A stretch of 64,000 nucleotides of DNA from Tessaracoccus massiliensis (GCF_000826065.2 NZ_LN623541.1:518484-582483); one strand, 5' to 3'; shown: positions 19,359 to 29,273, counted from the first letter of the stretch. The notes: a model not told the origin generated them from the letters alone. A program made the numbers and translations.

Positions 19359-22300
19359 GCAACGCGAAGATTCTCGAATCCGAGTTCGAGTCGAACATCT
19401 GCGACTCCCTAGCGGCATCCGGCTGGATCTACTCCGGCGGCACCGCACCAGACCCGGACTGGAAGCCGGAACTGGGCGTACACGTCGGCGACCTGCTGTG
19501 GTGGCTGGCGAACCGCTACCCCAAGGAGTACGAGCGGGTCGTTCCGCCGTCGCTGACCGGTGTGGCCCGCCAGCAAGCCGAACATCAACTGGTGAAGCGG
19601 GTCTGCGAGGTGCTGGCCGCCAAGCCGCTGATCGACGCGACCACTGGCAAGGAACGCAACGGGCTGCTCGGCCTGCTGCGGTCTGGGTTCGACTACATGC
19701 CGAAGGTTACCGGCGCGCTGTCGGGGAAGTTCGGCGCGCTGTGCGAGTTCCCACCGGAGAACCCGCTGCTCACCTCATCGCAGGAGTGGTACGAGAAGAA
19801 CCTGCTGCGGGTGCTGCGGCAGGTGCGCTTCGACCCCAGCAAGAACTCGACGATCGATCTGGTGCTGACCGTCAACGGTTTGCCGGTGGCAACGTTGGAG
19901 CTCAAGACCGACCACACGCAGAAGGCCGACGACGCCGTCGAGCAGTACCGCAAGGACCGCAACCCCACCAAGAAGACCCCGCTGCTGCAGCCCGGCCATT
20001 GCCTGGTGCATTTCGTGGTGTCCAACACGCGGGTGATGATGACCACCGCCCTCAAGGGGGCTGAGACCCGGTTCATCCCCTTCGACAAGGGCAACAACGG
20101 TCACGCCGGCAACGCCCCGTCCGAGACCGGTTCACCCACCGACTACCTGTGGCGCGAGGTGCTCACCCCCGCCACGCTGGTGCGGATCCTCAACAACTTC
20201 GCGATGCGCGACGACGGCACTCTGGTCTTTCCCCGCTATCACCAGCTACGCGCCGTCGAGAAGGTCACCGGCGACGTCGCCTCCCGCGGGGCCGGCGGGC
20301 GTTACCTGATCTGGCATTCGGCCGGCTCGGGTAAGACCAAGACCATCGCCTGGCTCGCCCACCGCCTCGGCCGGCTGCATGGCCACGGCGGCGACAAGGT
20401 GTTCGACTCGGTCATCGTCATCTCCGATCGCCGCGTGCTCGATGACCAACTTCGTCGAGCGGTCAACATGCTGGGCGCCTCGAAGGGCTACGTCGTGGGC
20501 ATCGACGAGAAGTCCGGCGCGAAATCCAAGCAATTGCGCGACGCACTGACCGAGGGTGACCACATCATCACGGTCACGTTGCAGTCCTTCCCAGAAGCCC
20601 TGAAGATCATCAACGACTCTGCCGAGCTCAAGCAGCGCAGGTGGTGCGTCATCGCCGACGAGGCACACTCCTCCCAGACCGGCGACGCAGCCTCTGACCT
20701 TCGCAAGCTCTTGGCAGCCCACCCAGAGGCAGACCCAGACCCTGACGACCAGGCGCAGGGATTCACCAGCGACGACTTCCTGCTGGCGCAAGGCTCCGCC
20801 GTCGCCACGGCTGCCAACATGACCTTCATCGCGCTCACTGCTACACCGAAGCACCGCACGCTGCGGCTATTCGGCACGCAAGACTCCGAAGGCAACTGGC
20901 GGGCCTTCGACACCTACACCATGGCCCAGGCCATCGAGGAAGGCTTCATCCTCGATGTGTTGAAGCGCTACTCGACGTACTCCATGTTCGCCAGGATCCG
21001 CGACAGCCTCAGCGGGGAGGAGTCTGAGCATCAGGTCGACTACAAGGTTGACCAGTCACAAGCAGTCAGCTCGATCGTCAGGTTCATCCGCCTCCATTCG
21101 ACGGCCATCGCGCAGAAGGTGCAAATCGTCGTCGAGCACTTCCGCGCCAACGTCGCGGGCTCCCTCGAGGGGCGGGCCAAGGCCATGGTGGTCACGAGTT
21201 CTCGCGAGGAGGCGGTGCGCTGGTCCCTGGCGATGAACAAGTACCTGGCGGACAAGGGCTACCACGACATGACCGCCCTGGTCGCGTTCTCGGGGAAGAT
21301 CATCGTCGACGGGGAGGAGTACACCGAGCCGGGCATGACCGGGATATCGGAGAAGGCACTACCGCAGCACTTCCGGGAGTCGGATGAGGCTCGTGTCCTC
21401 ATCGTCGCCGACAAGTACCAGACCGGCTACGACGAGCCGTTGCTGTGCGCCATGTACGTCGACAAGCAATTGTCGGGCATCGCTGCCGTGCAGACGCTGT
21501 CCCGCCTGAACCGAACGGCGCCAGGTAAGCCTCTGCCCATCGTCCTCGACTTCCGCAATGACGCGCAGACCATCCAGGACTCCTTCGCCACCTACTACTC
21601 GGACGCCTACATCTCCCAGGAGACTGATCCCAACGCGCTGTTCAACCTGGCCGACAAGTTGGACCTGGCCGGCTACTACGACGACGACCAGTTGTACGGA
21701 ATCTCCGATGCCTACCTGGCGAACACCAGCGGGGAGCAACTGGCACACCTGCTTGCCCCGGTGATCCATTCGTGGAAGAAGAGCTTCGCCAGCACCGAAC
21801 CTGACACCCCTGAGCGTGACGAGGTACTCGCCTTCCGCCGGAACGCGCGTGCCTACCGAAGTGCGTGGGACTTCTTGAGCCAAATCATCGACTACGGCAA
21901 TCCGTCTCTGCACCGCCGGGCCATCTTGGCCGGACTGTTGGAACGCAACCTCCATGTCGACTTTGTGTTCGACAAGATCGAGATCGACACTGTCGAACTG
22001 GTCGGCTTGGCGATCGCAGCTGACGACAAGACAGAGCAGGACCACTCGATCACAGCCTCAGAGTCGACGGACCTGACCGCGCCCTCCTACGACGGCGACC
22101 GATCTCTCGGCGGGCAGACACGCGAGCAGATCGCCCTGGCTGAGGCCATCGACAAGGTCAACGAGATGTTCGCAGCGAGCGGTCTTGACCTCGGTGACGG
22201 GTCGGGCGCTGCCTGGACCCAGGCGGCTTGGGGCGTGCTCGCCGATGACGACGAGGTTCAGGCCATGTCCAAGGAGAACACTGACGAACAGTTGAAGGCG

Positions 22301-22459
22301 TCACCCAAGTTCCACGACAAGGTCGTCCAGGCGCTGGTCTCCGTGGCCACTGACTCTTCGGCAATGACCGAGGCTGTGATGACGAACCCTGACCTCAAGG
22401 ACAAGGTCGTCGACTTCCTCGCGACTCTCGCAGCGGTCGCTCTGGGCGATGCAGCCTAG
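19355..22459 (+). CDS. hsdR: Type I restriction endonuclease/translocase subunit
   Basis: The 1034-residue protein cuts DNA distant from its site after ATP-driven translocation. A PD-(D/E)xK nuclease is visible near 168-190 (STIDLVLTVNGLPVATLELK: Asp and ExK). The motor has Walker A SAGSGKTKTIAW near 319-330, DEAH in CVIADEAHSSQTGD near 431, and motif VI-like AVQTLSRLNRTAPGK near 710. The C-terminal helical region that docks to HsdM is present. It is intact, so the system looks functional. The nested ISL3 element lies 55 bases after its stop and does not damage it. Confidence 0.93.
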   Translation: MSNAKILESEFESNICDSLAASGWIYSGGTAPDPDWKPELGVHVGDLLWWLANRYPKEYERVVPPSLTGVARQQAEHQLVKRVCEVLAAKPLIDATTGKERNGLLGLLRSGFDYMPKVTGALSGKFGALCEFPPENPLLTSSQEWYEKNLLRVLRQVRFDPSKNSTIDLVLTVNGLPVATLELKTDHTQKADDAVEQYRKDRNPTKKTPLLQPGHCLVHFVVSNTRVMMTTALKGAETRFIPFDKGNNGHAGNAPSETGSPTDYLWREVLTPATLVRILNNFAMRDDGTLVFPRYHQLRAVEKVTGDVASRGAGGRYLIWHSAGSGKTKTIAWLAHRLGRLHGHGGDKVFDSVIVISDRRVLDDQLRRAVNMLGASKGYVVGIDEKSGAKSKQLRDALTEGDHIITVTLQSFPEALKIINDSAELKQRRWCVIADEAHSSQTGDAASDLRKLLAAHPEADPDPDDQAQGFTSDDFLLAQGSAVATAANMTFIALTATPKHRTLRLFGTQDSEGNWRAFDTYTMAQAIEEGFILDVLKRYSTYSMFARIRDSLSGEESEHQVDYKVDQSQAVSSIVRFIRLHSTAIAQKVQIVVEHFRANVAGSLEGRAKAMVVTSSREEAVRWSLAMNKYLADKGYHDMTALVAFSGKIIVDGEEYTEPGMTGISEKALPQHFRESDEARVLIVADKYQTGYDEPLLCAMYVDKQLSGIAAVQTLSRLNRTAPGKPLPIVLDFRNDAQTIQDSFATYYSDAYISQETDPNALFNLADKLDLAGYYDDDQLYGISDAYLANTSGEQLAHLLAPVIHSWKKSFASTEPDTPERDEVLAFRRNARAYRSAWDFLSQIIDYGNPSLHRRAILAGLLERNLHVDFVFDKIEIDTVELVGLAIAADDKTEQDHSITASESTDLTAPSYDGDRSLGGQTREQIALAEAIDKVNEMFAASGLDLGDGSGAAWTQAAWGVLADDDEVQAMSKENTDEQLKASPKFHDKVVQALVSVATDSSAMTEAVMTNPDLKDKVVDFLATLAAVALGDAA

Positions 22460-22505
22460 CTAACCCAACAGGCGGGACACATTGCCAACACGATGTCGTC
22501 TGACC

Positions 22506-22513
22506 GTCAAAGC
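22506..22513. repeat. ISL3 target-site duplication, left copy
   Basis: GTCAAAGC directly abuts the left inverted repeat and recurs at 29274-29281 beyond the right one. Eight bases is the usual ISL3 duplication length. Confidence 0.9.
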
Positions 22514-22537
22514 GGCTCATCACAATGCAGGGTGTAG
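22514..22537. repeat. ISL3 left terminal inverted repeat
   Basis: Begins GGCTCATCACAATGCAGGG and matches the complement of 29250-29273 except for a few central positions. It also contains the transposase stop codon at 22520-22522. Confidence 0.85.
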
Positions 22538-22574
22538 TTGGGGTCTGAATCCGCCGGTCTCGAGCAGTGATCTG
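22520..22574 (-). pseudogene. ISL3 transposase, C-terminal fragment
   Basis: On the minus strand this reads ARSLLETGGFRPQLHPAL followed by TGA, the typical C-terminus of ISL3 transposases. It continues in frame from HYI at the far side of the RIT element (ATC GC at the junction). It has no start of its own. Confidence 0.85.
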
Positions 22575-22674
22575 GCGATGGTATGTCGACCTCGGGGTTA
22601 TGCTGACCGACGTCCTGGGAGCGCTGTCCTTGTGGGAGTCGGCGCCTGAGCCGGTCAACATAACCGTGCGGGGT

Positions 22675-23667
22675 TCAGCGGTTCTTGAGGAACGCGATGA
22701 GAGCGTCGGAGGCTTGGTAGCGAGCTGGTGGCCGCTCATCGACGGCGGGAACGCGTTCCAGGGTTCGGCGTTTGAGTTCGAGGTCGGCGTGGAGGTAGAT
22801 CTGCGTGGTCTGGATGTTCGAGTGCCCGAGCCAGAGCGCGATGCTCGCGGTGTCGATCCCGGCATGCAGCAGGCTCATTGCGCAGGTGTGCCGCAGCGTG
22901 TGCGGGGTGACGTTCTTCCCGGCCAGCGAAGAACACCGGCCGGCCGCGGCAGCGGTATGACGGGCGATGAGCTTGCCGACCGCAGCCCTGGTCAGCGGCG
23001 TCCCGGCGTGCGTCGGGAACAGTGGCCCGTCCGGTGTGGACGGAAGCTCGCTGAGCCAGGCGGTGAGGAGTTGGACGGTGTTCTTCTGGAGCGGGATCAC
23101 GCGTTGCTTGCGGCCCTTGCCGATGCATTCGAGCTGGCTGTGCGGGCCGATCTGGATGCTGTCGATGTGCAGGCTGGTCAGCTCGCTGACGCGCAACCCG
23201 GTTTGGATGCCCAGGTGCAGCAGGAGCCGGTCTCGGCGCCCGAGCCAGGTCCGGGTGTCCGGGGCTGCGATGAGGGCTTCGGCCTCGGCAGCGGTCAGGA
23301 ACGACACGAGGGTGGTCTTCGTGCGTTTCGCGGGGATCGCGAGGACTTGGCTGATCGTTGCGATCGCGTCGGGTGCCCGGTAGCTGGCGTAGCTGAAGAA
23401 CGACCGCAGTGCGGCCCGGCGGGCGTTGCGGGTCGCGGCGGAGTTGCCGCGCTCGGTTTCCAGATGCTGGAGGAATCCGCCGATCAGGTCCGCGTCCAGA
23501 TCGGCCAGGGTCAACGCTGATGGGGCGATCCCGGTGGCCTGCTGGGCGTAGGTCAGCAGGAGCCGGAACGTGTCGGCGTAGGCGGCTTTCGTGTGCGGGC
23601 TGGCGTTCAGGTGCCGGTCGAGCTTGTCGGTGAAGAACCGTTGCAGCAGCGGCGCGAGGTCACTCAT
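22675..23667 (-). CDS. RIT tyrosine recombinase, third gene (copy 1)
   Basis: The 330-residue protein has a SAM-like core-binding N-terminal domain and a complete catalytic domain: first Arg in GLRVSELTSL near 187, HTLRHTCAMSLLHAG (His-x-x-Arg) near 272, LGHSNIQTTQIYLH with the Tyr nucleophile near 306. It starts inside the end of the second gene (8-base overlap), so translation is probably coupled. It is the last gene before the element end. The identical protein is encoded at 62908-63900. Confidence 0.9.
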   Translation of the reverse strand: MSDLAPLLQRFFTDKLDRHLNASPHTKAAYADTFRLLLTYAQQATGIAPSALTLADLDADLIGGFLQHLETERGNSAATRNARRAALRSFFSYASYRAPDAIATISQVLAIPAKRTKTTLVSFLTAAEAEALIAAPDTRTWLGRRDRLLLHLGIQTGLRVSELTSLHIDSIQIGPHSQLECIGKGRKQRVIPLQKNTVQLLTAWLSELPSTPDGPLFPTHAGTPLTRAAVGKLIARHTAAAAGRCSSLAGKNVTPHTLRHTCAMSLLHAGIDTASIALWLGHSNIQTTQIYLHADLELKRRTLERVPAVDERPPARYQASDALIAFLKNR

Positions 23668-24595
23668 CGCCGGCCCCGTTCGCTTGGATGCGTTCGGCGA
23701 GGGCCGCTGCCAGTTCCGGGGTGTTCGACAGATACCAGTAGGTCGCTTCCGGGCCGACGTGTCCGAGGAACGCCGACAGGACCGGCATCATCTGATCGAC
23801 ATCACCACCAACACGGATGTGCTCGATCAGGGTGGTCGTGGCGAACGTGTGCCGGAAGTCGTGCAACCTCGCCGCCGGTCCGGTCGGACCACCGGCCAGC
23901 CCGGCTGCCTCGCGGATCTCGCGGAACGTGTTTCCCGCGGTCGAGCGGGCGATCCGGGTGCCGCGCCTGGCGACGAACACCGCTGTCGTGGCCGGGGTAG
24001 GGAACGTCCGATCCCGGAGCCGCTGGTATCGGCGGATCGCGTCCATCGTGGACTTGTGCAGCGGGACGAGCCTGGACTTGCCGAACTTCGTGTCGGTCAC
24101 CTTGGCCCAGCCGCTGCCATCACTGGCGTCCTCGTCGGTGGTGATGTCGTCGTCGTTGAGGTTGCGGGCCTCGCTGATCCGCATCCCGGTCACCGTCAGC
24201 AGCCCGAGCAGTGTTTGCCAGGACGCGGCCCGGACCTGCGGGGTCAGCCTCCCCGCCGCGGCGAGCAGCGTGTCGATCTGGTCGCTGGTGAAGATCAGCG
24301 GGCGAGGGCGATGAGCGCCGTAGGGGCGCCCGTCGAGGATCGGGACCTCGGTCGCGGGGTCGAACCAGGCGACGTGCTCGGCGAACTGGCGGACGTAGTT
24401 CAACCGCTCCAGCACCGTGCCGCGAGAGAACTGCGCCGCCCACGCGGTCGCCAGGTCGCGACGGATCGTGGGCTCGCCGGCCTCTTCCATCCAGCCCACG
24501 AACCCGTCCAGCGCCTTGCCCGGCGCGGTCAGCTTGAACCCGAGTGCCCGCCGGGTCGCCAGGTAGTCGTCCAGGAGGTCGCGTAGGCCGTTCAT
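23660..24595 (-). CDS. RIT tyrosine recombinase, second gene (copy 1)
   Basis: The product is 311 residues from ATG 24595, whose ATGA overlaps the stop of the first gene; an upstream ATG at 24628 would add 11 residues. Catalytic residues are complete: GMRISEARNL, HDFRHTFATTTL and LGHVGPEATYWYLS. The N-terminal domain (LLDDYLATRRALGFKLTAPG) fits core-type site binding. It differs clearly from the other two recombinases of the trio, so the three are not recent duplicates of each other. Confidence 0.9.
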   Translation of the reverse strand: MNGLRDLLDDYLATRRALGFKLTAPGKALDGFVGWMEEAGEPTIRRDLATAWAAQFSRGTVLERLNYVRQFAEHVAWFDPATEVPILDGRPYGAHRPRPLIFTSDQIDTLLAAAGRLTPQVRAASWQTLLGLLTVTGMRISEARNLNDDDITTDEDASDGSGWAKVTDTKFGKSRLVPLHKSTMDAIRRYQRLRDRTFPTPATTAVFVARRGTRIARSTAGNTFREIREAAGLAGGPTGPAARLHDFRHTFATTTLIEHIRVGGDVDQMMPVLSAFLGHVGPEATYWYLSNTPELAAALAERIQANGAGDE

Positions 24596-25530
24596 CGTGA
24601 CCACCTGCCCGATGCCGCTGCCGGCCACTCGGTGGCCAGTGCGCTCAGCCGGTTCTTGTCGACCTTGGTGTAGTTCGCGGTCGTGCGCAGGTGGGCGTGG
24701 CGTAGCAGCCCTTGAACCTCTTGCAGCGTCGCCCCGGAGGCGAGCATCCCGGTCGCGAACGTGTGCCGCAGCCGGTGCGGGCCGAACTTCTCCACCCCAG
24801 CCTTGACGCAGATCTGCCGGATCGTCCCGCAGACACCGTTCGCGGTCAGCGGCTGGACCGGGTCGATCACGGTCCAGAACACTTCCTCGCCAGCAGTCCG
24901 GCCGCCGCGGCCGTGGAGCACGTAGTCCTCCAACGCCTGCCCCACATCCTCGGACAGCGGCAACTCGTCAACCCTGTCGCCCTTCCCACAGACGCGCAGG
25001 GTTCCGGTGCGCCAGCCGATGTCGTCCAACCGCAGGCCGGCGATCTCGCAGGCCCGCAGGCCCAGACCGGACAACAGCAGCAGGATCGCCCGGTCGCGCA
25101 TCCCCTTCGCCGACCGCAGATCGAGAGTGCCGAACAACGCCTCGATCGTCCCGGCCGGGACCGGGTCAGGGATCGACGAGAGCCGCCATGCCGCCGCGTG
25201 AGGCACGACCCCGGAGAAGTCCTGCCCGGTCCGCCCTGACCGGTGGCAGAACTGCAGGAACGAGCGCAGCATCACCAGCTGCTTGCTCAGGGTCGATGCC
25301 TTCAGCCCGCGTGCCGCTTCCAGGTTCACCCACTGCGTCAGCATCGCCGCGGTCAGCGTCTTCAGCGACTGATCGACCGGCGCGGGAAGCCACTCCACGA
25401 ACCCCGCGACGCGGGCGGTGTAGGCAGCAGCGGTGCCCTCTTGCGTGGACCGCTCCCGCAGCAGCCACGCTTCGAACTCATCCAGCACGTCCCGCGTGTC
25501 GGCGCGGCGCTGATCACGATGAATCACCAT
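24592..25530 (-). CDS. RIT tyrosine recombinase, first gene (copy 1)
   Basis: This 312-residue protein is translated first, from ATG 25530 with AGGAGG seven bases upstream. It carries GLRACEIAGL, HRLRHTFATGMLASG and LRHAHLRTTANYTK, the complete Arg, His-x-x-Arg and Tyr set of the phage integrase family. The N-terminal 100 residues form the core-binding domain (FVEWLPAPVDQSLKTLTAAM). Together the three enzymes are thought to move the unit by site-specific recombination. Confidence 0.9.
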   Translation of the reverse strand: MVIHRDQRRADTRDVLDEFEAWLLRERSTQEGTAAAYTARVAGFVEWLPAPVDQSLKTLTAAMLTQWVNLEAARGLKASTLSKQLVMLRSFLQFCHRSGRTGQDFSGVVPHAAAWRLSSIPDPVPAGTIEALFGTLDLRSAKGMRDRAILLLLSGLGLRACEIAGLRLDDIGWRTGTLRVCGKGDRVDELPLSEDVGQALEDYVLHGRGGRTAGEEVFWTVIDPVQPLTANGVCGTIRQICVKAGVEKFGPHRLRHTFATGMLASGATLQEVQGLLRHAHLRTTANYTKVDKNRLSALATEWPAAASGRWSR

Positions 25531-25694
25531 CTTGGTCCTCCTGACCCGAAGCCAGGCGATCCCAGCGATCGCCTGGTCAGATCAAGCGAACCCCGACTCG
25601 GACGCTCATCGTTATGTTGACCGGATCAGGGCCCAACCCGCGCTGGAGCACGCTCCCCAGGACGCCGGTCAACATAACCCCGAGGTCGACATAC

Positions 25695-25726
25695 CATCGC
25701 TTATGCGGAATTCCGCATAAGCGATG
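25695..25726. repeat. 32-bp perfect palindrome at the RIT/ISL3 junction
   Basis: The core TTATGCGGAATTCCGCATAA (25701-25720) is flanked by CATCGC and GCGATG, giving 32 symmetric bases. The outer hexamers are the end of the RIT repeat and the target codons of the ISL3 transposase. The inner 20 bases belong to neither and are absent from the other RIT junction (22574). Confidence 0.85.
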
Positions 25727-26463
25727 TAGTGGGTGAGGTTCCTGAACCCTAGGGCGGAACCGCGGAGGTGTTCGAGGCGGCCGTTCAGGGCTTCGGTAGG
25801 GCCGTTCGACGTGCCGGGTCGGTCGAAGTAGGCCAGCACGTCGGTGGCGCGTTTCTTCAGGGTGCGTCCGAGGGTGATGACCTCACGTAGGGCGCCGGGG
25901 ACCCCGCTGCTGATGCTGGCGATGAGTGCCTCCATGCGGGCGCGGCCGTTGGCTCGGTCGGGGTCGCGGTAGGCGGCGACCAGCTGCTGGTAGACGCCGT
26001 AGGTGGCCTCCAGTTGCACGTGGTCGTCGCCGGTGAACAAGGCGTCGAGGCGGGCTTGTTGTCGGGGGGTGAGGAGGTCGGCTCCGGTGTGGAGGGTGCG
26101 CCGTGCCCGGTACAGGGGGTCCTGAGCGCGGCCGCGGTGGCCGTGGAGTTCTTGCTGGATCCGGCGCCGGCACTGGTCGAGGGCGTCACCGGCGAGCCTC
26201 ACCACATGGAACGGATCCATGACGGTGGTGGCGTCGGGCAACTCTTCGGTGGTGGCGGTCTTGAAGCCGGTGAACCCATCCATGGCCACGACCTCTACGC
26301 CAGCCCGCCATGCCTCGGGTCGGGCAGCTAGCCACGTCTTGAACGCCTGCTTGGAGCGGCCCTCGACCATGTCCAGCAGGCGGGCTGGGCCGGTGTCATC
26401 CCTGATCGGGGTGAGGTCGATGATCACGGTGACGTACTTGTCGCCGTGACGGGTGTGCCGCCA
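25721..26463 (-). pseudogene. ISL3 transposase, central fragment
   Basis: Reads WRHTRHGDKYVTVIIDLTPI, then GRSKQAFKTWLAARPEAWR, VEVVAMDGFTGFKTATTEEL (second catalytic Asp region), and RPGTSNGPTEALNGRLEHLR with the late Glu, ending GFRNLTHYIA. These are the DDE_Tnp_ISL3 motifs. Its 5' side joins the intron 3' end and its 3' side the RIT element. It is in frame with both neighbouring fragments. Confidence 0.88.
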
Positions 26464-26526
26464 GTTGGGTCGGCCTGGGGCGCGGTGTCGGGATTGCTCC
26501 CGGTCCGTTTCCCCAGGCCGCCCGCC

Positions 26527-26560
<34 letters not shown>

Positions 26561-26579
26561 TCCATGAGAGAGGGCTGGT

Positions 26580-28091
26580 TCAGCTGGTGGTGACAGCTGG
26601 CCGGTCCCAGGGGGTAGGAATGTGGTAGCCGCGGTAGCGGTACCTGGTCACCGGGACGCTGGCGGCGCCGGTGAACCTCTTCCCGTTGTGAGCGAGGCGC
26701 CAGGTTCCGGGCAGGCAGTACCTGCGGCGGAGTTCCGGCCATCCGAGTCGGCGGTGCTTCTTGCGTAGCCATGCCGTGATCCGCTCCCACGTGTAGGAGT
26801 CGATCGCGGCGAAGGTTGCTTTGGCCACCGCATACCGGAAGTAGTTCGCCCATCCCCGCAGCACCCGCCCGAGATAGTCCATGAGGTATCCCGGGTCCTG
26901 GTGCAGGGTGTTCCTGTAGGTCATGGTCTTCACCCGCTGTCTGATCGAGGCGATCGCCTTCTTCGCGGGCAGGGTGTAGACGTACCACTTGTTGCTGCCT
27001 CGTCTCCGCATCCGTCGGATGTGGAAACCGAGGAAGTCGAACCCGTGGTCGATGTGGACCACGCGGGTCTTCTCCGGCGACAGACGCAACCCCATCGGGG
27101 CCAGCACGTCTGCCACCTCGTGACGCAACTGCTCGGCGTGTTCCTGCTGACCCTTCACCACGATGACGAAGTCATCGGCGTAACGGATCAGCCGGTAGGA
27201 CGCTTTGCCGTGGTCACGGCGCCAGGCCCGCTTTCCGGCCGTGCCCATCTCATGGTCCCAGCGGCGAGTGAACTCGTCATCGAGGACTGATAGGGCAATG
27301 TTGGCCAGCAGCGGGGACAAGATCCCGCCCTGTGGGGTGCCGGTGATCGTCCCCTCGGTCGTGCCCACCGTGGTGAGCACTCCCGCTTTCAGGAACGCCT
27401 TGACCAGCGCGAGCACCCGCTTGTCACCGATCCTGCACCGGAGCCGGTCCATCAAGGCGGTGTGGTCGATCATGTCGAAACACGCCTCAATGTCGGCCTC
27501 CAGCACCCACTCATACGATTTGCTCGCGAAGTGGTGGATCTCGGCGACCGCGTCCTGCGCGCGCCGGTTAGGTCTGAACCCATAGGAGCACGACTTGAAG
27601 TCGGCCTCGAAGATGGGTTCCAGGACCAGCTTCAAAGCTGCCTGCACCACCCGGTCGGTCACGGTCGGGATGCCCAACTTGCGCAGCTTGCCGCTGGCCT
27701 TGGGGATCATCACCTGCCGCACCGGCACCGGCCTGAACTCTCCAGCCCTCAACTGGGCTCGAATGTTTCGCAGGAACTCCTCCACCCCGACCCCGGAACT
27801 GATCCGTGCCACGGTGACACGGTCCACCCCGGGAGTCTTGGACCCCTTGTTCCCGGCGACGCGTTCCCACGCCATCGTCAAGAACGCCGGATCACACACA
27901 AGGTTCCACAGGTCATCGAACCGGCGACCACCATCGGTGGCCGCCCAACCATGCAGCTTGGTCTGCATCCTCCGTACCCCCAGATAGGCCCGAGCATCGC
28001 TGGGCCATCCGGAGGCGCCGACATTCACCGGCGCGTCTTCGGACATTACATTCACCTTCTTCTGCTTTCTCTCACTGCCGCCCTTCCCCAT
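26580..28091 (-). CDS. ltrA: Group II intron reverse transcriptase/maturase
   Basis: The 503-residue protein assists splicing and copies the intron into DNA. Reverse transcriptase motifs are in order: KTPGVDRVTV, RPVPVRQVMIPKASGKLR, LGIPTVTDRVVQAALK, EADIEACFDMIDH, TPQGGILSPLLANI and the catalytic RYADDFVIVVKG near 303. The maturase X domain follows (YLMDYLGRVLRGWANYFRYA, RRRYCLPGTWRLAHNGKRF). No HNH endonuclease domain is seen at the C-terminus, so it belongs to the endonuclease-minus group that often targets replication forks or hairpins. The gene is complete. Confidence 0.93.
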   Translation of the reverse strand: MGKGGSERKQKKVNVMSEDAPVNVGASGWPSDARAYLGVRRMQTKLHGWAATDGGRRFDDLWNLVCDPAFLTMAWERVAGNKGSKTPGVDRVTVARISSGVGVEEFLRNIRAQLRAGEFRPVPVRQVMIPKASGKLRKLGIPTVTDRVVQAALKLVLEPIFEADFKSCSYGFRPNRRAQDAVAEIHHFASKSYEWVLEADIEACFDMIDHTALMDRLRCRIGDKRVLALVKAFLKAGVLTTVGTTEGTITGTPQGGILSPLLANIALSVLDDEFTRRWDHEMGTAGKRAWRRDHGKASYRLIRYADDFVIVVKGQQEHAEQLRHEVADVLAPMGLRLSPEKTRVVHIDHGFDFLGFHIRRMRRRGSNKWYVYTLPAKKAIASIRQRVKTMTYRNTLHQDPGYLMDYLGRVLRGWANYFRYAVAKATFAAIDSYTWERITAWLRKKHRRLGWPELRRRYCLPGTWRLAHNGKRFTGAASVPVTRYRYRGYHIPTPWDRPAVTTS

Positions 28092-28643
28092 GTGACCGGC
28101 TTTCCCGGCCTCGGAGTACTACGGCGGCTCCGCCCCACCCACACCCTTCGGCAGGCAACGCACCTATCCCCAAGAAGCGGGGAGCGGAATGCGGATGGTT
28201 CCCACGTTCACTGTTGTTCGGTTGACGGGCGAGGCGTCCGGCTTTACCCCTGCGGCATCGTCGTGGCTACGCCGTAGACCTTCACCACGACCTGCCGGAC
28301 CCGACACATACCACCGTTCCGACAGTCCCCCCCCCGCCACGACCATCAGCGACGGCCCCGACAAGCGGTTACGCACCGCAAACCAGCCCCGATCCACCGG
28401 GTTAGAGCTGGGCGACGATTAAGAGGCTTTACGACACCGGTTCCTCTCGTACACCTTCCCGTCTTGCTCACCAGACACGGCCCATCCGGTAGTACTGGAC
28501 CGTCCTGACTTTGTCACGGCTGCTCCCACCCACCCCAGGCGTTCCCCCAGGACAGGCTGCCGTCAGCTTCACTTGGCCGCTACGACGGCCAACCAATGCA
28601 GGTCTCCCACCTCCATCCGATACAACAGCGCCTCGTGGCGCAC

Positions 28644-29153
28644 CACGTGCTCGTCGACGCCGAGCACATGGACGCCGTCGAAACGCCGCGGATCGTTGAT
28701 CAGGACCCGCTTGCCCTCGGCCAGGACGGCGTCGTTGGCGGTGTTCCACGACACTGCCAGCCCTTCGGCGATCCGGGCTACGGTCAGATGCGCGACCACG
28801 AGTCCTTCCAACGCCCACCGCAACGCCCGTCGGGACAACTTCGCCCGCGGCTCGGCGGCTCTGCTCATGTCCTGACGCCACACATGCCCGCACTCGCCGC
28901 AGCGGTAGCGACGCACGGTGACGAGCAAGATGGTGGGTCGCCAGCCGAACGGCTCGTGCGCCAGACGACGCACCACGGTGCCACGTGGCGTTCCCTCGCA
29001 GCCGCACCGCCGGCACCACTGGTCCGGCTCAACGACCCGGCAGGCCAACACGGCCCGCTTCGGCTCGATCTGTTGGCCGACGACCTCCAGGCCGAGCTCG
29101 TCGAGGCGGGTGAACGTGGTCAGGTTGGGGCGCGTGAAGGTAGCGTGAGGCAC
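28644..29153 (-). pseudogene. ISL3 transposase, N-terminal fragment
   Basis: From ATG 29153 this reads MPHATFTRPNLTTFTRLDEL, then the zinc-finger pairs CRRCGCEG and CGECGHVW, a helix-turn-helix (LTVARIAEGLAVSWNTAND), and the first catalytic Asp in VLGVDEHV. The intron starts right after the Val codon. Read-through adds 24 intron-derived residues before a stop. Confidence 0.88.
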
Positions 29154-29249
29154 GTCGAGGTCTTCCGGATGGTGAGTGTGAGAACTTCCATCTTCGGGAG
29201 GCCTCGACCCTCATCCGCGGACCGACGCGCCGCCGTGATCACCCCGCCT

Positions 29250-29273
29250 CTACACCCTCAAATGTGATGAGCC
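29250..29273. repeat. ISL3 right terminal inverted repeat
   Basis: Ends AATGTGATGAGCC at 29273, the complement of the left repeat start, and is followed by the second copy of the duplication GTCAAAGC (29274-29281). Confidence 0.85.

Larger units (their letters stand above)
22575..25700 (-). mobile_element. RIT (recombinase-in-trio) element, copy 1
   Basis: Three overlapping tyrosine recombinase genes fill a 3126-bp unit whose ends are 35-bp inverted repeats (22575-22609 and 25666-25700), starting GCGATGGTATGTCGACCTCG and differing by one base. Each end also carries an inner inverted GTTATGTTGACC-type word, giving paired recombinase sites. A unit of exactly the same length and the same three proteins lies inverted at 60875-64000. 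RIT elements are known for this three-gene layout; the job of each recombinase is not settled. Confidence 0.9.

Noticed and set aside
22575..25700. Recombinase trio as the integrase of a phage or ICE
   Set aside because: Three overlapping recombinases with shared terminal repeats in two copies, each inside an ISL3 gene, fit a RIT element; no tRNA attachment site is present.
25669..26427. ISL3 fragment as a complete 252-residue transposase
   Set aside because: Its apparent start is internal (MIIDLTPIRD follows YVTV in the family) and its last 14 residues come from the palindrome and RIT end.
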